A DNA stretch of 64,000 nt from NCBI GenBank assembly GCA_001695595.3, contig MBPM02000048.1:1-64000 (forward strand). Reading direction: 5' to 3'. A model generated the notes under the pieces. The model worked only from the letters and a program-made list of their open reading frames with translations, was not told the DNA's origin and searched no databases. The stretch comes from Plasmopara viticola. Its lineage: Eukaryota; Oomycota; Peronosporomycetes; Peronosporales; Peronosporaceae. Of this stretch, positions 31,965 to 42,704 are shown piece by piece. The position numbers and the translations under genes are program-made. Within the stretch, counting starts at the first letter, position 1; each line of letters opens with the position of its first letter.

Positions 31965-33096
31965 CAAACGCGCCTTTGTCTCTCTGCTTTCGTCCACGTA
32001 TAGTACTCGGCATCCGGATTCGCCTCCACCATGTGTTTCTCCGAGTCGCCACGGAACAGTCAGCATCCAGTGATGATAATCTCCCAGCCCTCAGCGCCAC
32101 CCACGTCCATGACACCAAACGCGTACTTACGCATGGCTTCTGAGCGCTGGAGGACACACCTACGGCATTGCACGTCATGAAGATCTTGGTGTTATCACAA
32201 GGAATGGCCTTCGACGTCCAAGTGCTCTCAGAACCACGTCATGGCGTCAGCTAGGTTCTTTGTATTCGAATACTGCACCTTCCACGCGTCTAAACTCATG
32301 GACGACGGCTTTTCACGGTTCAGCACGGCAAGCGGACGTTCCACTTTCATCAGCTCGGGTTTCTCCTCTTTAAAGTGGCTATTTTTTTCTTCGAAGTGTC
32401 CTTCTTGACAACCTTTGTTTTAAATTTGTCTCCCTCAGCAGTAAAAGCCACATCAATAAGCGGCACGTCACCCACAACGGCTTGGAATTCGGACTAATTC
32501 ACTTAAGTAGAGAACTAACGGTTCACGGCCGAGTACGGCTTGCGGAACTCCTTGTCGAGCACAAATTTAGAGGGGTAGACTAAAGCCAAGGCAACAACAA
32601 TGTCAGCGAGCGCCACCTGCTCACCCACGAGATACGTGCGCAGACACAAGTGGTTTTCAAGAGCATCCAAAGCGTTTTTCACATCCGTCTTAGCCTTGGC
32701 GAGGACAGCAGCTTTAAAGTTACCACCACCAATGAATGGGTCGATCTACACATCAAGGGGTACCTCCACTTCCAAGGCGGAAAAGTCGAGTTAACTGTCG
32801 ACTTGACCCGACGCAAAGAACGTCTTGCTGTAAAGACCGGTATTTAAACGCAAGCGAGCTACGTAGCGGGCAATTGCGCCGCTCTCAAAGAGACATCCGT
32901 CTTAAGAGGGACTTTGGCGAGGAGAGTCTTGGCCTTGAACGCTGCAGAGTTCAAGTCTTTCACCATGTCAAACTCTGGCAACTCAATGTCGATCCCATTG
33001 TACTCGGCGGCAATGAGGATTATAAATGTGCGGTAGTTTGCTGGTTACGTGTAGAACTTTTACTCACGCGCAACGACGTACTACGGTGAGCGACAT
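31965..33096 (-). pseudogene. EEF1G: Translation elongation factor eEF1B-gamma pseudogene
   Basis: On the minus strand the sequence runs collinearly with eEF1B-gamma, the GST-like subunit of the eEF1B exchange factor. Near 33040 it gives ANYRTFIILIAAEYNGIDIE (N-terminal GST fold). The middle matches the GST C-terminal part with frame changes. Near 32300 it reads PLAVLNREKPSSMSLDAWK (start of the EF1G C-terminal domain). Near 32040-32110 it gives MRKYAFGVMDVGGAEGWEII, then FRGDS and EANPDAEYYTWTKAE at the C-terminus. Multiple stops and indels split these blocks across all three frames. No introns are evident in the body, which would fit a retrocopy, but a gtagtacg...gag stretch right after the first four codons could be an intron relic. 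Confidence 0.85.
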
Positions 33097-34010
33097 TCGT
33101 GAGAGATTTATTAAAGTAAGTACCATCTTTGCGAAAATCAATTGAGACTGCCTACCTTACCGTGCGGGAACCGGTAATGGAGAGCTTTTACGTGTATCGG
33201 AATTGTCATAGTTAATAGAGTGGAACTGATGTCACTGGCCGTATTAGAAAATAGAAAAGAGAATGTCTAGCGCATCCTTGCTGCTCAACACATACGCTAG
33301 CAACGGTGGATACGTTGATGGAGAAGCTGCGATTACCAATTTCATCATACAACTTTTTTTTATCAGAGCTCAGTGCTTATCCGGAGCGAAGCGTTCAAGC
33401 GGCAGAGAGCACTTCCTTTGACTTGACGTCATGCGGGCGGTGTGTGAGGGTAAGCAATACGATGGACACAAGATCTCACAGTAAACCTCGCTTCTTTTAT
33501 CTTCATAGCCGTTTTAGATTTGCATACCATAACTTGGCCCTTCTCTTTCTCTATGGACCAAGCATCACGTGTTTACTACTTGCAATTGGACACACATGCA
33601 AATATCGTAACTCGACCACGCGGTACAGTACTTTCTACTTCGTACTTCAAGCAGCATACGTAAGTAAAGAGTAGGGTTACACCTTCAAACTACGTCACCG
33701 TCATCTTTTTGAGTAAACACGCCCAAATTTTTGCAAAATCCCCACGGAAAAGTATACCGACCCCACTTTTGGCCGCGCCGGATACCGTCGCTCGCCCGTT
33801 TATGACGTTGGGTCGACCGGAATAACCGGCGCTGGCTTCTTGCGACCCGTTCCGCACACTTAGCGAAAGAGACGAAGCTCCGAGCGTCGACGGGATACAC
33901 AGCGAGGCTTCGACCCCCATCCTCCGCGTCCTCGTCGCAAGGTCTTTCTCCTGCCTCGCCTTTGGTAGGTCGACCGACGCGCGCGCGCTCTCTACGCAGC
34001 CGCTTTTGAG
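33097..34010. other. Spacer upstream of GPCR-PIPK
   Basis: No supportable gene. The frame at 33306-33674 has no recognisable domain. From about 33,760 base composition rises in GC and the minus-strand frames are shadows of the GPCR-PIPK leader and first exon. This should contain the promoter and 5' UTR of the next gene. Confidence 0.5.
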
Positions 34011-37000
34011 ATGACGAGTCGAAGCAAGCCCAACGACCTCTGTGTGACGGAGCGTCAGCCAATGTATACAGACGCGTACAGCGCGGGGTCAAGTGGACGC
34101 GTACCCGACCCTCGTCGTCCGCCACCTCCGCCACATCCCATCCACTCGCCGTACGAGCTGAACGAGGCCAAGTACGGGCATCCCGACGAGCATCGGCAAG
34201 GCGCAGGGAGCGAGCGACCGGGGCACCCGACCAGTACCCCCGAGTACCCACCCGGTATGCTCGAAAGCAGGTACGTCCATGTTTTTTCTGTCGCATTGTG
34301 TCGGATGGCGCGCAAAGACTGACCCTTCTATTCGTCGCGACAGTACGACTGGCTACTCCATCATGAAAACGCCCATGGAACTCAAGAAAGCGTCGAGTTC
34401 CAAACCCCTTCGGTCAGCCGACGAGAGCTCGGAGGATAGTTATGACAGTGGGAGTTACGTGACGGACAAGATTCAAGGGGCCATGAACGAAGGCATTGGG
34501 TGGTTCCACGCCAAGATTAAAGTGGAAAATTCCATCCATTGGGCCAACAATTACAAGATCCAGTGCTGTATGTTTGTCATCTTTATCAGTGGTGCGGCCA
34601 TGACCATTGCGTTTGCCGAGAACGAGGCCAAGATCTCGGTCGGCCTCGTGTCGGGGAGCCTCATTACGCTCTTTTCGTGCTGTGCCGTCGTCTACACGTA
34701 CTTGACGCGCCCGACGTGGCGCAAACACCCGAATCCCATCATTTTCTTTCGCAGTCTCTGTGACATTTGTCTCGTGGCCGTCTTGCTCATTACCGAGCTC
34801 TTCAAGTGCGGCCACGGCGACTGCTCGACGTCGCTCACGGGCGCGTCGTGCACGGCCACGGCCGCGTTGACGCAATTCTTCTTGTGGACGTCCGAAAGCT
34901 GGTTCTTTGTCATGGCCATTGACATGCTGTCGTCGTTGCAAAGTCCGTTTACCGATTACAAGAGCAACGTGCGGCGGTACCATGGCTTTGTGTGGGTGAC
35001 TGGTACGGACCGCGTGCGTGGCGAACGCGTGCGTGACGTTGAGTGACTCATAAGCGCTGTGTGTGTTATTGTTGTGGTGTAGGCCTCTTGACGTGTCTTT
35101 TACTCGTGTCAATCCCGAACTTTGCCGGCGCGTCGGAATTTGGCTATTGTTGGACGGCAAGTGAGAGCAAATTGCGGCGGTATCAGAGCGAAAGCCCCGT
35201 GTCTGACGAGACGGGCAACCTGTGGAAACTCAACTTCCAGTACGTGGTCGAGCTGTCGCTTAAGGAGGGGTCTTAGGTTGCTCATGTTTATGACTTGCGT
35301 GCTGTGTAGATCGTGGCTCCTCTTTTACATTTGGCTCATTCTCTACTGGGTCTACGCCATCACGTACGTGGGGCTTTCTATCACGCTAGTGTTGCTTGGT
35401 GACCTGAGAGCTAATGAGGTGGTCGTGGTTGGTGTTGATAGAGTCATTTACTGGGCATATCGACGACTGAATTCGGGGTTGTCCGAGACGCTTCGAATGC
35501 GGCTTCGCGTGCTCCACTCCGTCACCATGTACGTGTCGAACGCCGCTGTTTGCTTTGTCGTTGATTGTCCTTGACACGTTGGTATTGTCTGGTTGCTTTC
35601 GTCTTGTAGCTACGTGATTGCCATTATCATTTATTGGGGACTCTCGTTTTGTATTTATGTGCCCTTCTTGGTCCAAGGCAACGATCGGTCGAGTTGGGTG
35701 GCGCAATTGATGAACTTTATGATCACGTGCAAGGGCTACTTTGATTTCGTCGTGTGGTTTCAAATGAATGATTTTCACGAAGGACTGAAGAAGGGAAGAG
35801 GCAAGAAAGCTGGCGTGGACGTGGACGTGGACTTGAGTCCCCAAGTGAATTTGGCCCTTCGGTGCGAAGTCTTGTACTACACCACGACGGGGATCATCCA
35901 AGCAGTGCGCGATACGCAACATTTGCCCCCGGGTGCGAACCAACAGGAATTGTACCTCCAACCGCAAGGGACCGAGGACAACCGTGGCTCTCTTGGTGTG
36001 GACGAATACATGATTCGAACGCGTCCGAAAGCCGCGCTTGGCAAAGGGACGTTGTTCATTGACTATTGTCCCCATACGTTTCAGACGATTCGAGAACACT
36101 TTGGGATCAAAACGAATCAGTACATTGAGAGCCTCAGTCGCACGACCAAGGAACGATTGAGCGAAGGGGCGAGTGGGGCCTTTATGTTTTTCTCGCACGA
36201 CCAACAATTGATTGTCAAGAGTATGAGTGACGAAGAATCGGTCTTTTTGCGCTCGATCGCGGCCGAGTACGCGTCGTTCTTGCTCACGAATCCCGACAGT
36301 CTCTTGACGCGCTTTTACGGCTGCCACGCGATTCGCTTGTATGGCAATACGTTTAATTTCGTCGTCATGGCCAATCTGTTTAGCACGGAAAAAGTCATTC
36401 ATCGGCGCTATGACATTAAAGGGTCGTGGGTCAATCGGAGTGCCAAGCACCCGTCAAAAGGCAAACGCGTGACGTGTCGCCACTGCAATGCCAAGTACGT
36501 GTTTGGGTCGACCGACGCCGAAACGTGCCGAGCCCGCGTGGGGCGCCACGAACCGAATGTGATTCTCAAAGACAATGATTTGACGGCCAAAGTGCGGTTG
36601 GATGGCAAGATTGCCGACGACTTGTACCAGCAAGTCGTGAAAGACGCAAACTTTCTCGCGCGGTTGGGCATTATGGATTACTCGCTCTTGTTGGGGATCC
36701 ACAATGTCGAGTACATGGTGAACCCCGACTTGGAGGAAGACGCGACGGTCCCGCTTGGGTTACGCCACCGCTCACCGCCGGACGCGGCGTCTCATGGACG
36801 CGATTCCAGCGTGCGGTTGAAAGAAACCAAGGCTCGGATTCATTTGCCCCGCGTGGCCACGGGCACGCGGCGGGCCAATACGGTCGTGGGGCCCTCGGTC
36901 TATTACTTTGGGTTGATTGACATTCTCCAAACGTGGAACATGGACAAGAAGCTCGAACGGTTTGCCAAGACGAAATTCCTGGCCAAAGACGCCGACGGCT

Positions 37001-37155
37001 TGTCTGCGCTGCCCCCGTCGGCCTATTGCGAGCGGTTTAAACGGAAAATGGGGGAAATCTTATCGATTACGACCCGAGAGGACTATGCCGACGGGTACGA
37101 CCACGCATCAAGTCGCGCGTATGGCGAAACGGAGTTAAATCGCCGGTTTTTTTAA
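34011..37155 (+). CDS. GPCR-phosphatidylinositol phosphate kinase fusion (GPCR-PIPK)
   Basis: A seven-helix receptor-like N-terminus is fused to a PIP kinase, so the protein may couple an extracellular cue to PI(4,5)P2 synthesis. Exons are 34011-34270, 34344-35002, 35083-35239, 35310-35363, 35442-35528 and 35610-37155, giving 920 aa. A Pro-rich leader (about 110 aa) precedes the helices, e.g. CMFVIFISGAAMTIAF, LITLFSCCAVVYTYL, LLFYIWLILYWVYAI and VIAIIIYWGLSFCIYV. The kinase shows YDIKGSWVNR (PIPK IKG motif), LKDNDL, IMDYSLLLGIH (the DYS/MDYSLL catalytic block) and YYFGLIDILQTW. A Cys cluster (CRHCNAKYVFGSTDAETC) is inserted after the IKG motif. Four of five donors are GTACGT or GTACG, and exons 4 and 5 are only 54 and 87 nt. 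Splicing was inferred from phase. Confidence 0.92.
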
Positions 37156-37524
37156 TGCGTGAGGCCTTGGTGGGGAATGAAGGCAGTGGTGACGTCCCCC
37201 ATCAAGGGCCCGCCCTCACGGCACGACGGAAGATTCACCCACTCCTTGGCGGGTTTTTATGTTGACCATGTGTGGGTTGCTATCGGATTGCGGGGTGTAT
37301 TAACACGAAAAAGTAGCAATGCACGAAAAAGTAGTAGTAAGAAGACCGAGAATAGATTGAGCTGTAGCAGTGTTGAGGTATACATTCTGGTGTGTATACC
37401 TACCTACGCGTTGGTTTCGTTGATTTGAGTCGGGTTTTACGTTTTGGCGGGAAATGCTTTTATCGTGCGTTTATAAGCGAAAAAGACAGAACGAGCTACC
37501 CGACGGAAAGGTTTGCCCAGGACC
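37156..37524. other. Intergenic spacer
   Basis: 369 bp between two plus-strand genes. They hold the GPCR-PIPK 3' region and the promoter of the next gene. No gene seen; the open frame at 37159-37428 has no motif. Confidence 0.5.
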
Positions 37525-39348
37525 ATGGCTTCACCTCGCGAGGGCCGTGACCCGAGTCCCATTCGCCACGCGCTCTTAAAGTGGCAGGTGAATCAGGATG
37601 AGCATCGAGTTGCAACGACACAGCAGCGTCTGATGCGGGTACTCGCGCCGCCTGCTTTCGAGCGCTTGAGGCCGGACAGACCTTGCATTGTGTCGCCTCA
37701 CGACACAAAAAAAGGGGAACGGAAAGCAGGGTTGAACGCCTTGGAAGAGAAAGACGCGAGTTTGGAAAAGGAGCACGTATCCAAGTTGGATAAATGGTGT
37801 CACTTGGAGAAACTACAGAGTGTGCGGGCCAAGGCGGTCGCGACGACTTCTGTACGACCAACCGGACAGAAAGGAAAGCCTAGCAGCACTTTCGACGCAA
37901 GGCAAGCAGGATCTTGTCCAAGTCGGCGAGTTGGACAAAAGTTAAGTCCCCAAGCTTTGCCACAAAACCAAACACGGGTCGAAAATCCGATTTTTGCCAC
38001 GTCCTTGACAAAAGAAGTGGCAAGAGAGCAAATGAAAACTCCTGAGCGATGGCGACGGATGGCAATGCAGGTGAATGAAGAAGCAATGGATTGCAGTCAA
38101 TGGGAGGAAGAGGATGCTCGTCAAGTTGAACGGATTCTGGAAAAGGCCGCAAAAGATGGCGAGTTGGATACTTGTTGGCAAGATGTCATGGATTCGACTC
38201 GAGATTTTCAGATTCAAGGGGAACAAGGAGCAAACGCAATGGAAGAGAAGCAACAATCGATTCGATGTTTGCATACTGATAAAGAGACGGATGTGTTTGA
38301 ATTGAATAGCTTAGGAAATGAAAGCAGTGGTGGGATAGTGGATCGAGGACTGGATATTATCCATCGGATAAAACCAGATTTTGTGGTTCGAGGAATGGAT
38401 GTTGTGCATCAGATAAAACCAGATTTTCGGCTCGAACACTCACGATGGCGATGGCTCTTCGTCTTGGCTTGTTTGGGGCTTGGAGTCGGTGGCTTTTTCG
38501 TCGAGCAAGGATTGGATTCTATCCGCTGCTTGTTTACACATGCATCGTCACGTAGCGTGCCAAGAGAAGCCCAAGATCGGATGCGTGCTCGAGTGCGCAA
38601 TCTGCACGCGATTGGCGCGAATTTTCAGCTTTTGCTTGTAAAAATCGAAAAACAAGCCGAGACGATGTTGATGGATTTGCACCAATCGAGCCAAGGCATG
38701 CAACGATCTCGCAAAGAGTATCAAGCCAACCTTGTGCTGGAAATGCAAGAGGTACGACAAGCGATTCTTCGTCAAGCCCACGAAGAAGCGGGACGGAATC
38801 GTGTCTGGGTACAAGAATATCTCGAAAATCTAGGACGAAGAAAGCGCGCAACGAGCTGCAAAGATGAAAAGCGAAACGAGACATTGCAGCAACATCGTGG
38901 GGTGGATTCTTTGTTACAAAAATCGGATAAAGGCGCCGATCGGATACTTTCTTCGAGTCACGAGATGAAAGACAAGCAAGAGGACGAAGGGGATTGGATT
39001 ATCGATCAAGACAATAATAAAATCGATGGATTTTTCACACCAAGTGTCCAAGCGACGACGCCGTCGTTGCTCACGGCTCGTCCATCCTTTACTCGATCGT
39101 TTCTACTACTTGGATTGATTGTTCTCGTGGCGTGCGTCCTGTTTCGTGGGTACAATCTTTCCCGTCGCAAAAAATGGTTTGCCCTACGTCAAAAGAGGAG
39201 AAAAAGACGGCAAGCGCTGCAGCGTGCACGGAATTTAGCACTAAATCAAGACGAGTGCAAGGATAGAGAGGATTACGAGACGGATTCGAGTGTGGAAGAG
39301 GTTTATCTAATGACGTCAGAGCACGAGAATGAAGAAGATGCTGGTTGA
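37525..39348 (+). CDS. Orphan two-membrane-segment protein with coiled-coil
   Basis: A single-exon 607-aa protein I do not recognise. The start is the ATG at 37525 in an accATGG context; no ATG lies upstream in frame. Residues 1-270 are charged and probably disordered. Two adjacent 15-residue repeats, each ending in the block IKPDF (IIHRIKPDFV and VVHQIKPDFR, residues about 275-302), lead straight into a membrane segment (WLFVLACLGLGVGGFFV, about 308-325). A coiled-coil-like region with NLHAIGANFQLLLVKIEKQA follows. A second membrane segment (FLLLGLIVLVACVLFRGY) at about 525-543 ends in a very basic cluster and an acidic tail. The layout resembles organelle or nuclear-envelope membrane proteins, but no homology supports that. 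Tail-to-tail with the next gene, 46 bp apart. Confidence 0.75.
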   Translation: MASPREGRDPSPIRHALLKWQVNQDEHRVATTQQRLMRVLAPPAFERLRPDRPCIVSPHDTKKGERKAGLNALEEKDASLEKEHVSKLDKWCHLEKLQSVRAKAVATTSVRPTGQKGKPSSTFDARQAGSCPSRRVGQKLSPQALPQNQTRVENPIFATSLTKEVAREQMKTPERWRRMAMQVNEEAMDCSQWEEEDARQVERILEKAAKDGELDTCWQDVMDSTRDFQIQGEQGANAMEEKQQSIRCLHTDKETDVFELNSLGNESSGGIVDRGLDIIHRIKPDFVVRGMDVVHQIKPDFRLEHSRWRWLFVLACLGLGVGGFFVEQGLDSIRCLFTHASSRSVPREAQDRMRARVRNLHAIGANFQLLLVKIEKQAETMLMDLHQSSQGMQRSRKEYQANLVLEMQEVRQAILRQAHEEAGRNRVWVQEYLENLGRRKRATSCKDEKRNETLQQHRGVDSLLQKSDKGADRILSSSHEMKDKQEDEGDWIIDQDNNKIDGFFTPSVQATTPSLLTARPSFTRSFLLLGLIVLVACVLFRGYNLSRRKKWFALRQKRRKRRQALQRARNLALNQDECKDREDYETDSSVEEVYLMTSEHENEEDAG

Positions 39349-39394
39349 AAACAATAGACGTCTTGTATGGCGATCAATGACTGGATTAGAGCAT

Positions 39395-40646
39395 TTATTT
39401 ATCCAGTGGACGGAGAAATGTCGAGTGGGCGTGAAGAATCTGCTCGATTTCGTCTTGCTCGTTGGTACCTTGTGTGCTGGATTTTTCACGGCTTGGGTGC
39501 GGATTTTTCGACAAGAACCCTCCACCGAGGAAGACTCCATTCGCCACACTTCTCTTGAACATTTCTCGTTGCCGATCACGTAACACTTGTTGCTTCTGTT
39601 CACGCTCGTCATGAATATCCACATGCGATTTTTTGTCCTTTGGGAAATCCAACCGCATCGTATCGTTTGGATTGTTTTGTGACGGCAATGCCCGTGACTC
39701 GAACGACTGAGTTGCCAAGATAGATTGACTAGGAGGTGCAGAAGACGGCTCTGGGTGCGTTGACTCGAAACGCTGCAGCAGACGATCAGTTCGGTGACCT
39801 CCTTTCCATTTAGTAACACTAGAGCCACTATTATCTATGTCCATGCTTTCGAGCGATAATAGATTTTTTGACAAATAATTCCGGTCATACAGTGATTTGC
39901 CAATTTGCTCCGATTCTTTCAATGCCACTCGAGTAAATTGTTGCTGGTGTCGCAAAAACGCCCGTAATTGTTGCGTCGTTTCGTCTTTACTTTTATCGCA
40001 ACTTTTCACTTTGCACTTGGTTTTGGAAACATATCGTGCCGCATTGCCCGTAATGTTTAGAAATGGCAAGGTTTGCGGCATGTACCCATGGAAACTAGCA
40101 ACACGTTGCGTTTGTTGCCACGACTCGTGAATATCATATTGAGGCACTATTTTCGTTCGAGTAATAGTACTATTACCCGGTTGTAAACTTGATTGAGAAG
40201 ACGATTTGTTTAACATGTCTTTGTGGCCACAACGTTGGGCGACGCCGTCATTGCAACAGACTTTTGCTCCTGCATTGCACGACCAATCATCACACTGATA
40301 CAAGCAACTGGCTTCCTTGTTCACTACGTTTTGCAACAATTGTCGCGCCTGGTCCTCTCGTTTTCGAACATGAAGCGACGGTGCAAATCGATCCTTTGAC
40401 TGGTACGAAACGACAGTGAGCTTTCGCCTTGTGCCTTGCGACAAGTCAAACTATCAAACGTACTTTGCTGCAGCAATCTCGATCGTTTCGATGTATTGTC
40501 TTTGCGTAATGGTGCGCGCGTGCACCGAGTAAAAATTCAAGCGGCACATGATCATTTGCATTCGTCTCCAAAGACATTAAGACGCAAGCTATTTCCAGAT
40601 GAAGAGCAGTTATTTTGACTACTAGTATGACAATAACACTATGCAT
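39395..40646 (-). CDS. Orphan protein with a cysteine cluster
   Basis: The long frame at 40399-39395 has no ATG near its start. An upstream exon (40646-40464) joins it through a 64-nt intron with donor gtacgt and acceptor accag, phase 0, giving 395 aa from 40646 or 372 aa from the second ATG at 40577. The first 24 residues are hydrophobic (MHSVIVILVVKITALHL) and could be a signal sequence or lie upstream of the true start. A cysteine cluster CLYQCDDWSCNAGAKVCC lies just after the junction, followed by RCGHKD. The middle has LNITGNAARYVSKTKCKVK and a helical stretch; the C-terminus is polar and repetitive. No family recognised. The cysteine spacing could bind metal or form disulfides. Confidence 0.62.
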
Positions 40647-40907
40647 TTGTCTATCAAGTACAGATTACTTTGAGATACCAGTCTAGGATAGTATTTTGAA
40701 TTAAACATGATATATGAACGCTCCGTGATTTGTATTGTGTCTGGCGATATTAGACCTGTTTATTATGATCCATGTCCCGGCGCTCGAGTAGCATTTGAGC
40801 CCAGAGTACCTGTTACAACTAATGCACTTTGAAACGTCATTGATGTGGTCAACACCATGTAAGCAGCCAGTCCGACGAAAAGTTGTTATTGTTGTCGCCA
40901 AGGCGCA

Positions 40908-42306
40908 ATGAAGGCTCCGTACCCCATGTACGACCTCGAAGGCGGCTTAGACGTTCCTGTCAAAGAGTACAAGGTCGTCAAAGGACAAAGTATCAGTCAT
41001 TTGCGACATAACAAGGCACTTCGAGTACGCAAGCCTAATTTCTAACTTTTACTCCACTCTGTTGCATCTCTTTCTCACCTTGCACGCTATAGATTGGCGG
41101 GAGTCTCTGTGTCTGGTACTTTTTCTCGACCTCGGCGACTTTTACAAACAAAGTCTTGATCAAAGAGTACCACGTATCGGCTGAGATGCTGACAATGTGC
41201 CACCTTTTTGTCAGTATCATCTTTGACTGTACGACCTCGATTTGCTAGGATGCGGCCAATTATGACGTGACTTGTGTTTTTGTATTGCCATAGTTGTTGT
41301 CTTGACGCTTCCAAGCTCGTCACGATCCGACGCGTCGCGGATGCAGCGCGTGCGCATGCGCAGTATCATGTGGATCGTGCCACTTAGTCTGTTTTCCGTC
41401 ATGGCCAAGACGCTCACGTACTGGAGCTACAATGCCGTGCCCGTCTCCATCACGCAAACGTGCAAGGCGTCGCAACCATTCTTTAACGTGGTCTTGGCCT
41501 ACCTCGCGTATTGCTCGCGATTCTCGATTGCCACGTATGCAAGTCTGATCCCGATTGTCTTTGGCGTCGTTATGGCGTCTGTGTCTGAAATGGGCATGAA
41601 TGTAATTATGCGGTTGATTACAGCAACTTAAGTAGTGTGAATGCTCATCACTCTCTGTGTTGGACAGGATTTGGCGTTTTCAGGCGTGGTATTTGCCGTC
41701 GTATCAGCTTTGCTGGGTGTAATGCAAAGTATGTACGCAAAATTCCTCTTACGCCGTCGAATTGTCGTGGATTCAGTCAATGTGAGTACAGAATCGGATC
41801 GGTCTGTTTAATTACGTCCTTTGTCATTGACATGGACTGTAATTTCCAGCTTCACTTTTACAGTGCCTTCATATCCTTTGCCATCAACGCTCCGTTCGTG
41901 CTTGTGGCTGCCCGAGTCCATCAAGACAATTTTGTTGCAAGTTTTCCATTTGCAAAAGTTTTGTTGTGCAGTATGATGCACTTTGTCGGTAGCTTTTGCT
42001 CTTCGTGGGTGCTTGGCGAGGTTTCGGAGCTTACGTTTTCCATTATGAGTACCATGAAGCGCGTTGTCGTGATTCTCAGTGCCGTGCTTTACTTTGGAAA
42101 TCCAGTCACTTTTCAGTCAATTTCGGGCATGGCGCTTGCGGTGCGTACCTACATTTACCTTTACATTTTACATGTACGTTTCGGCTAGTCGGTTAATGGT
42201 GTGTTGTGTACAGATGGGTGGAGTGGCAGCATACCAGCTTGTCAAGATCTCGGAAAAGCAGGCAACAATGCTGCCGTTGCCGCTTACAGTCAAAACGTCC
42301 GAATAA
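40908..42306 (+). CDS. Triose-phosphate/nucleotide-sugar translocator family (TPT, SLC35-like)
   Basis: A multi-pass antiporter of the drug/metabolite superfamily. Exons are 40908-41024, 41093-41228, 41294-41601, 41668-41781, 41850-42141 less one base (ending 42140) and 42214-42306, giving 352 aa. The second exon opens the TPT domain with SLCVWYFFSTSATFTNKVLI. The third gives SLFSVMAKTLTYWSYNAVPV followed by SITQTCKASQPFFNVVLAYL, which matches the family's KASEPFFSV block, and SLIPIVFGVVMASVSE. The fourth gives FAVVSALLGVMQSMYAKFLL. The fifth has STMKRVVVILSAVLYFGNPV, the TPT KRVxVIxxSxxxFxxPV motif with its key Lys-Arg. The last gives GGVAAYQLVK. Substrate cannot be read from sequence: hexose-, triose- or nucleotide-sugar all occur in this family. 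Golgi/ER or plastid-derived membranes are typical. Confidence 0.9.
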
Positions 42307-42704
42307 AGTGCTCGGCTTATGAAGTTTCAATAGATTTGTTGTATGGAAAATTGCAAGCTTTCACGCAAGAAAATCGAGCAGAAATTTTTCTAGACGATTT
42401 CCTCTAGTAAATAGAATTTTCGCTAATCAAATTCATTTCTATTTAGCGCTTTTTGCAAGCTTTCTAAACATTTAAGCACTCTAATAATTATATGTCCAAA
42501 TCTGTGTCAAATGCTGGCCAAATTTTACTAATTTGTCCCTTTCAAAAACTCGTAATTTCATCCTATTTAATAGCTAAAATACGTCTAAACCACCTTATTT
42601 ACGTGCCTCTCAGCTTTAAATCAGATAGAAAGCTTGCCAATTCATTAATATAAAACACGTCGGGAGGTTGCCCGTCTTTTTCGACAGCGCCGTACAAAAC
42701 GTAC
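42307..42704. other. Convergent AT-rich spacer
   Basis: 398 bp between the translocator stop and the NF-YC stop, with AT-rich 3' UTR-like sequence and no gene. Confidence 0.6.

Noticed and set aside
35270..35309. A 40-nt intron in GPCR-PIPK with donor gtctta
   Set aside because: Also in phase, but shorter than any other intron here; the donor gtacgt at 35240 gives a normal 70-nt intron and the same frame.
35386..36450. 354-codon minus-strand frame opposite GPCR-PIPK
   Set aside because: Complements the PIP kinase exon, has no motif and no start context, while the plus strand is a recognisable enzyme.
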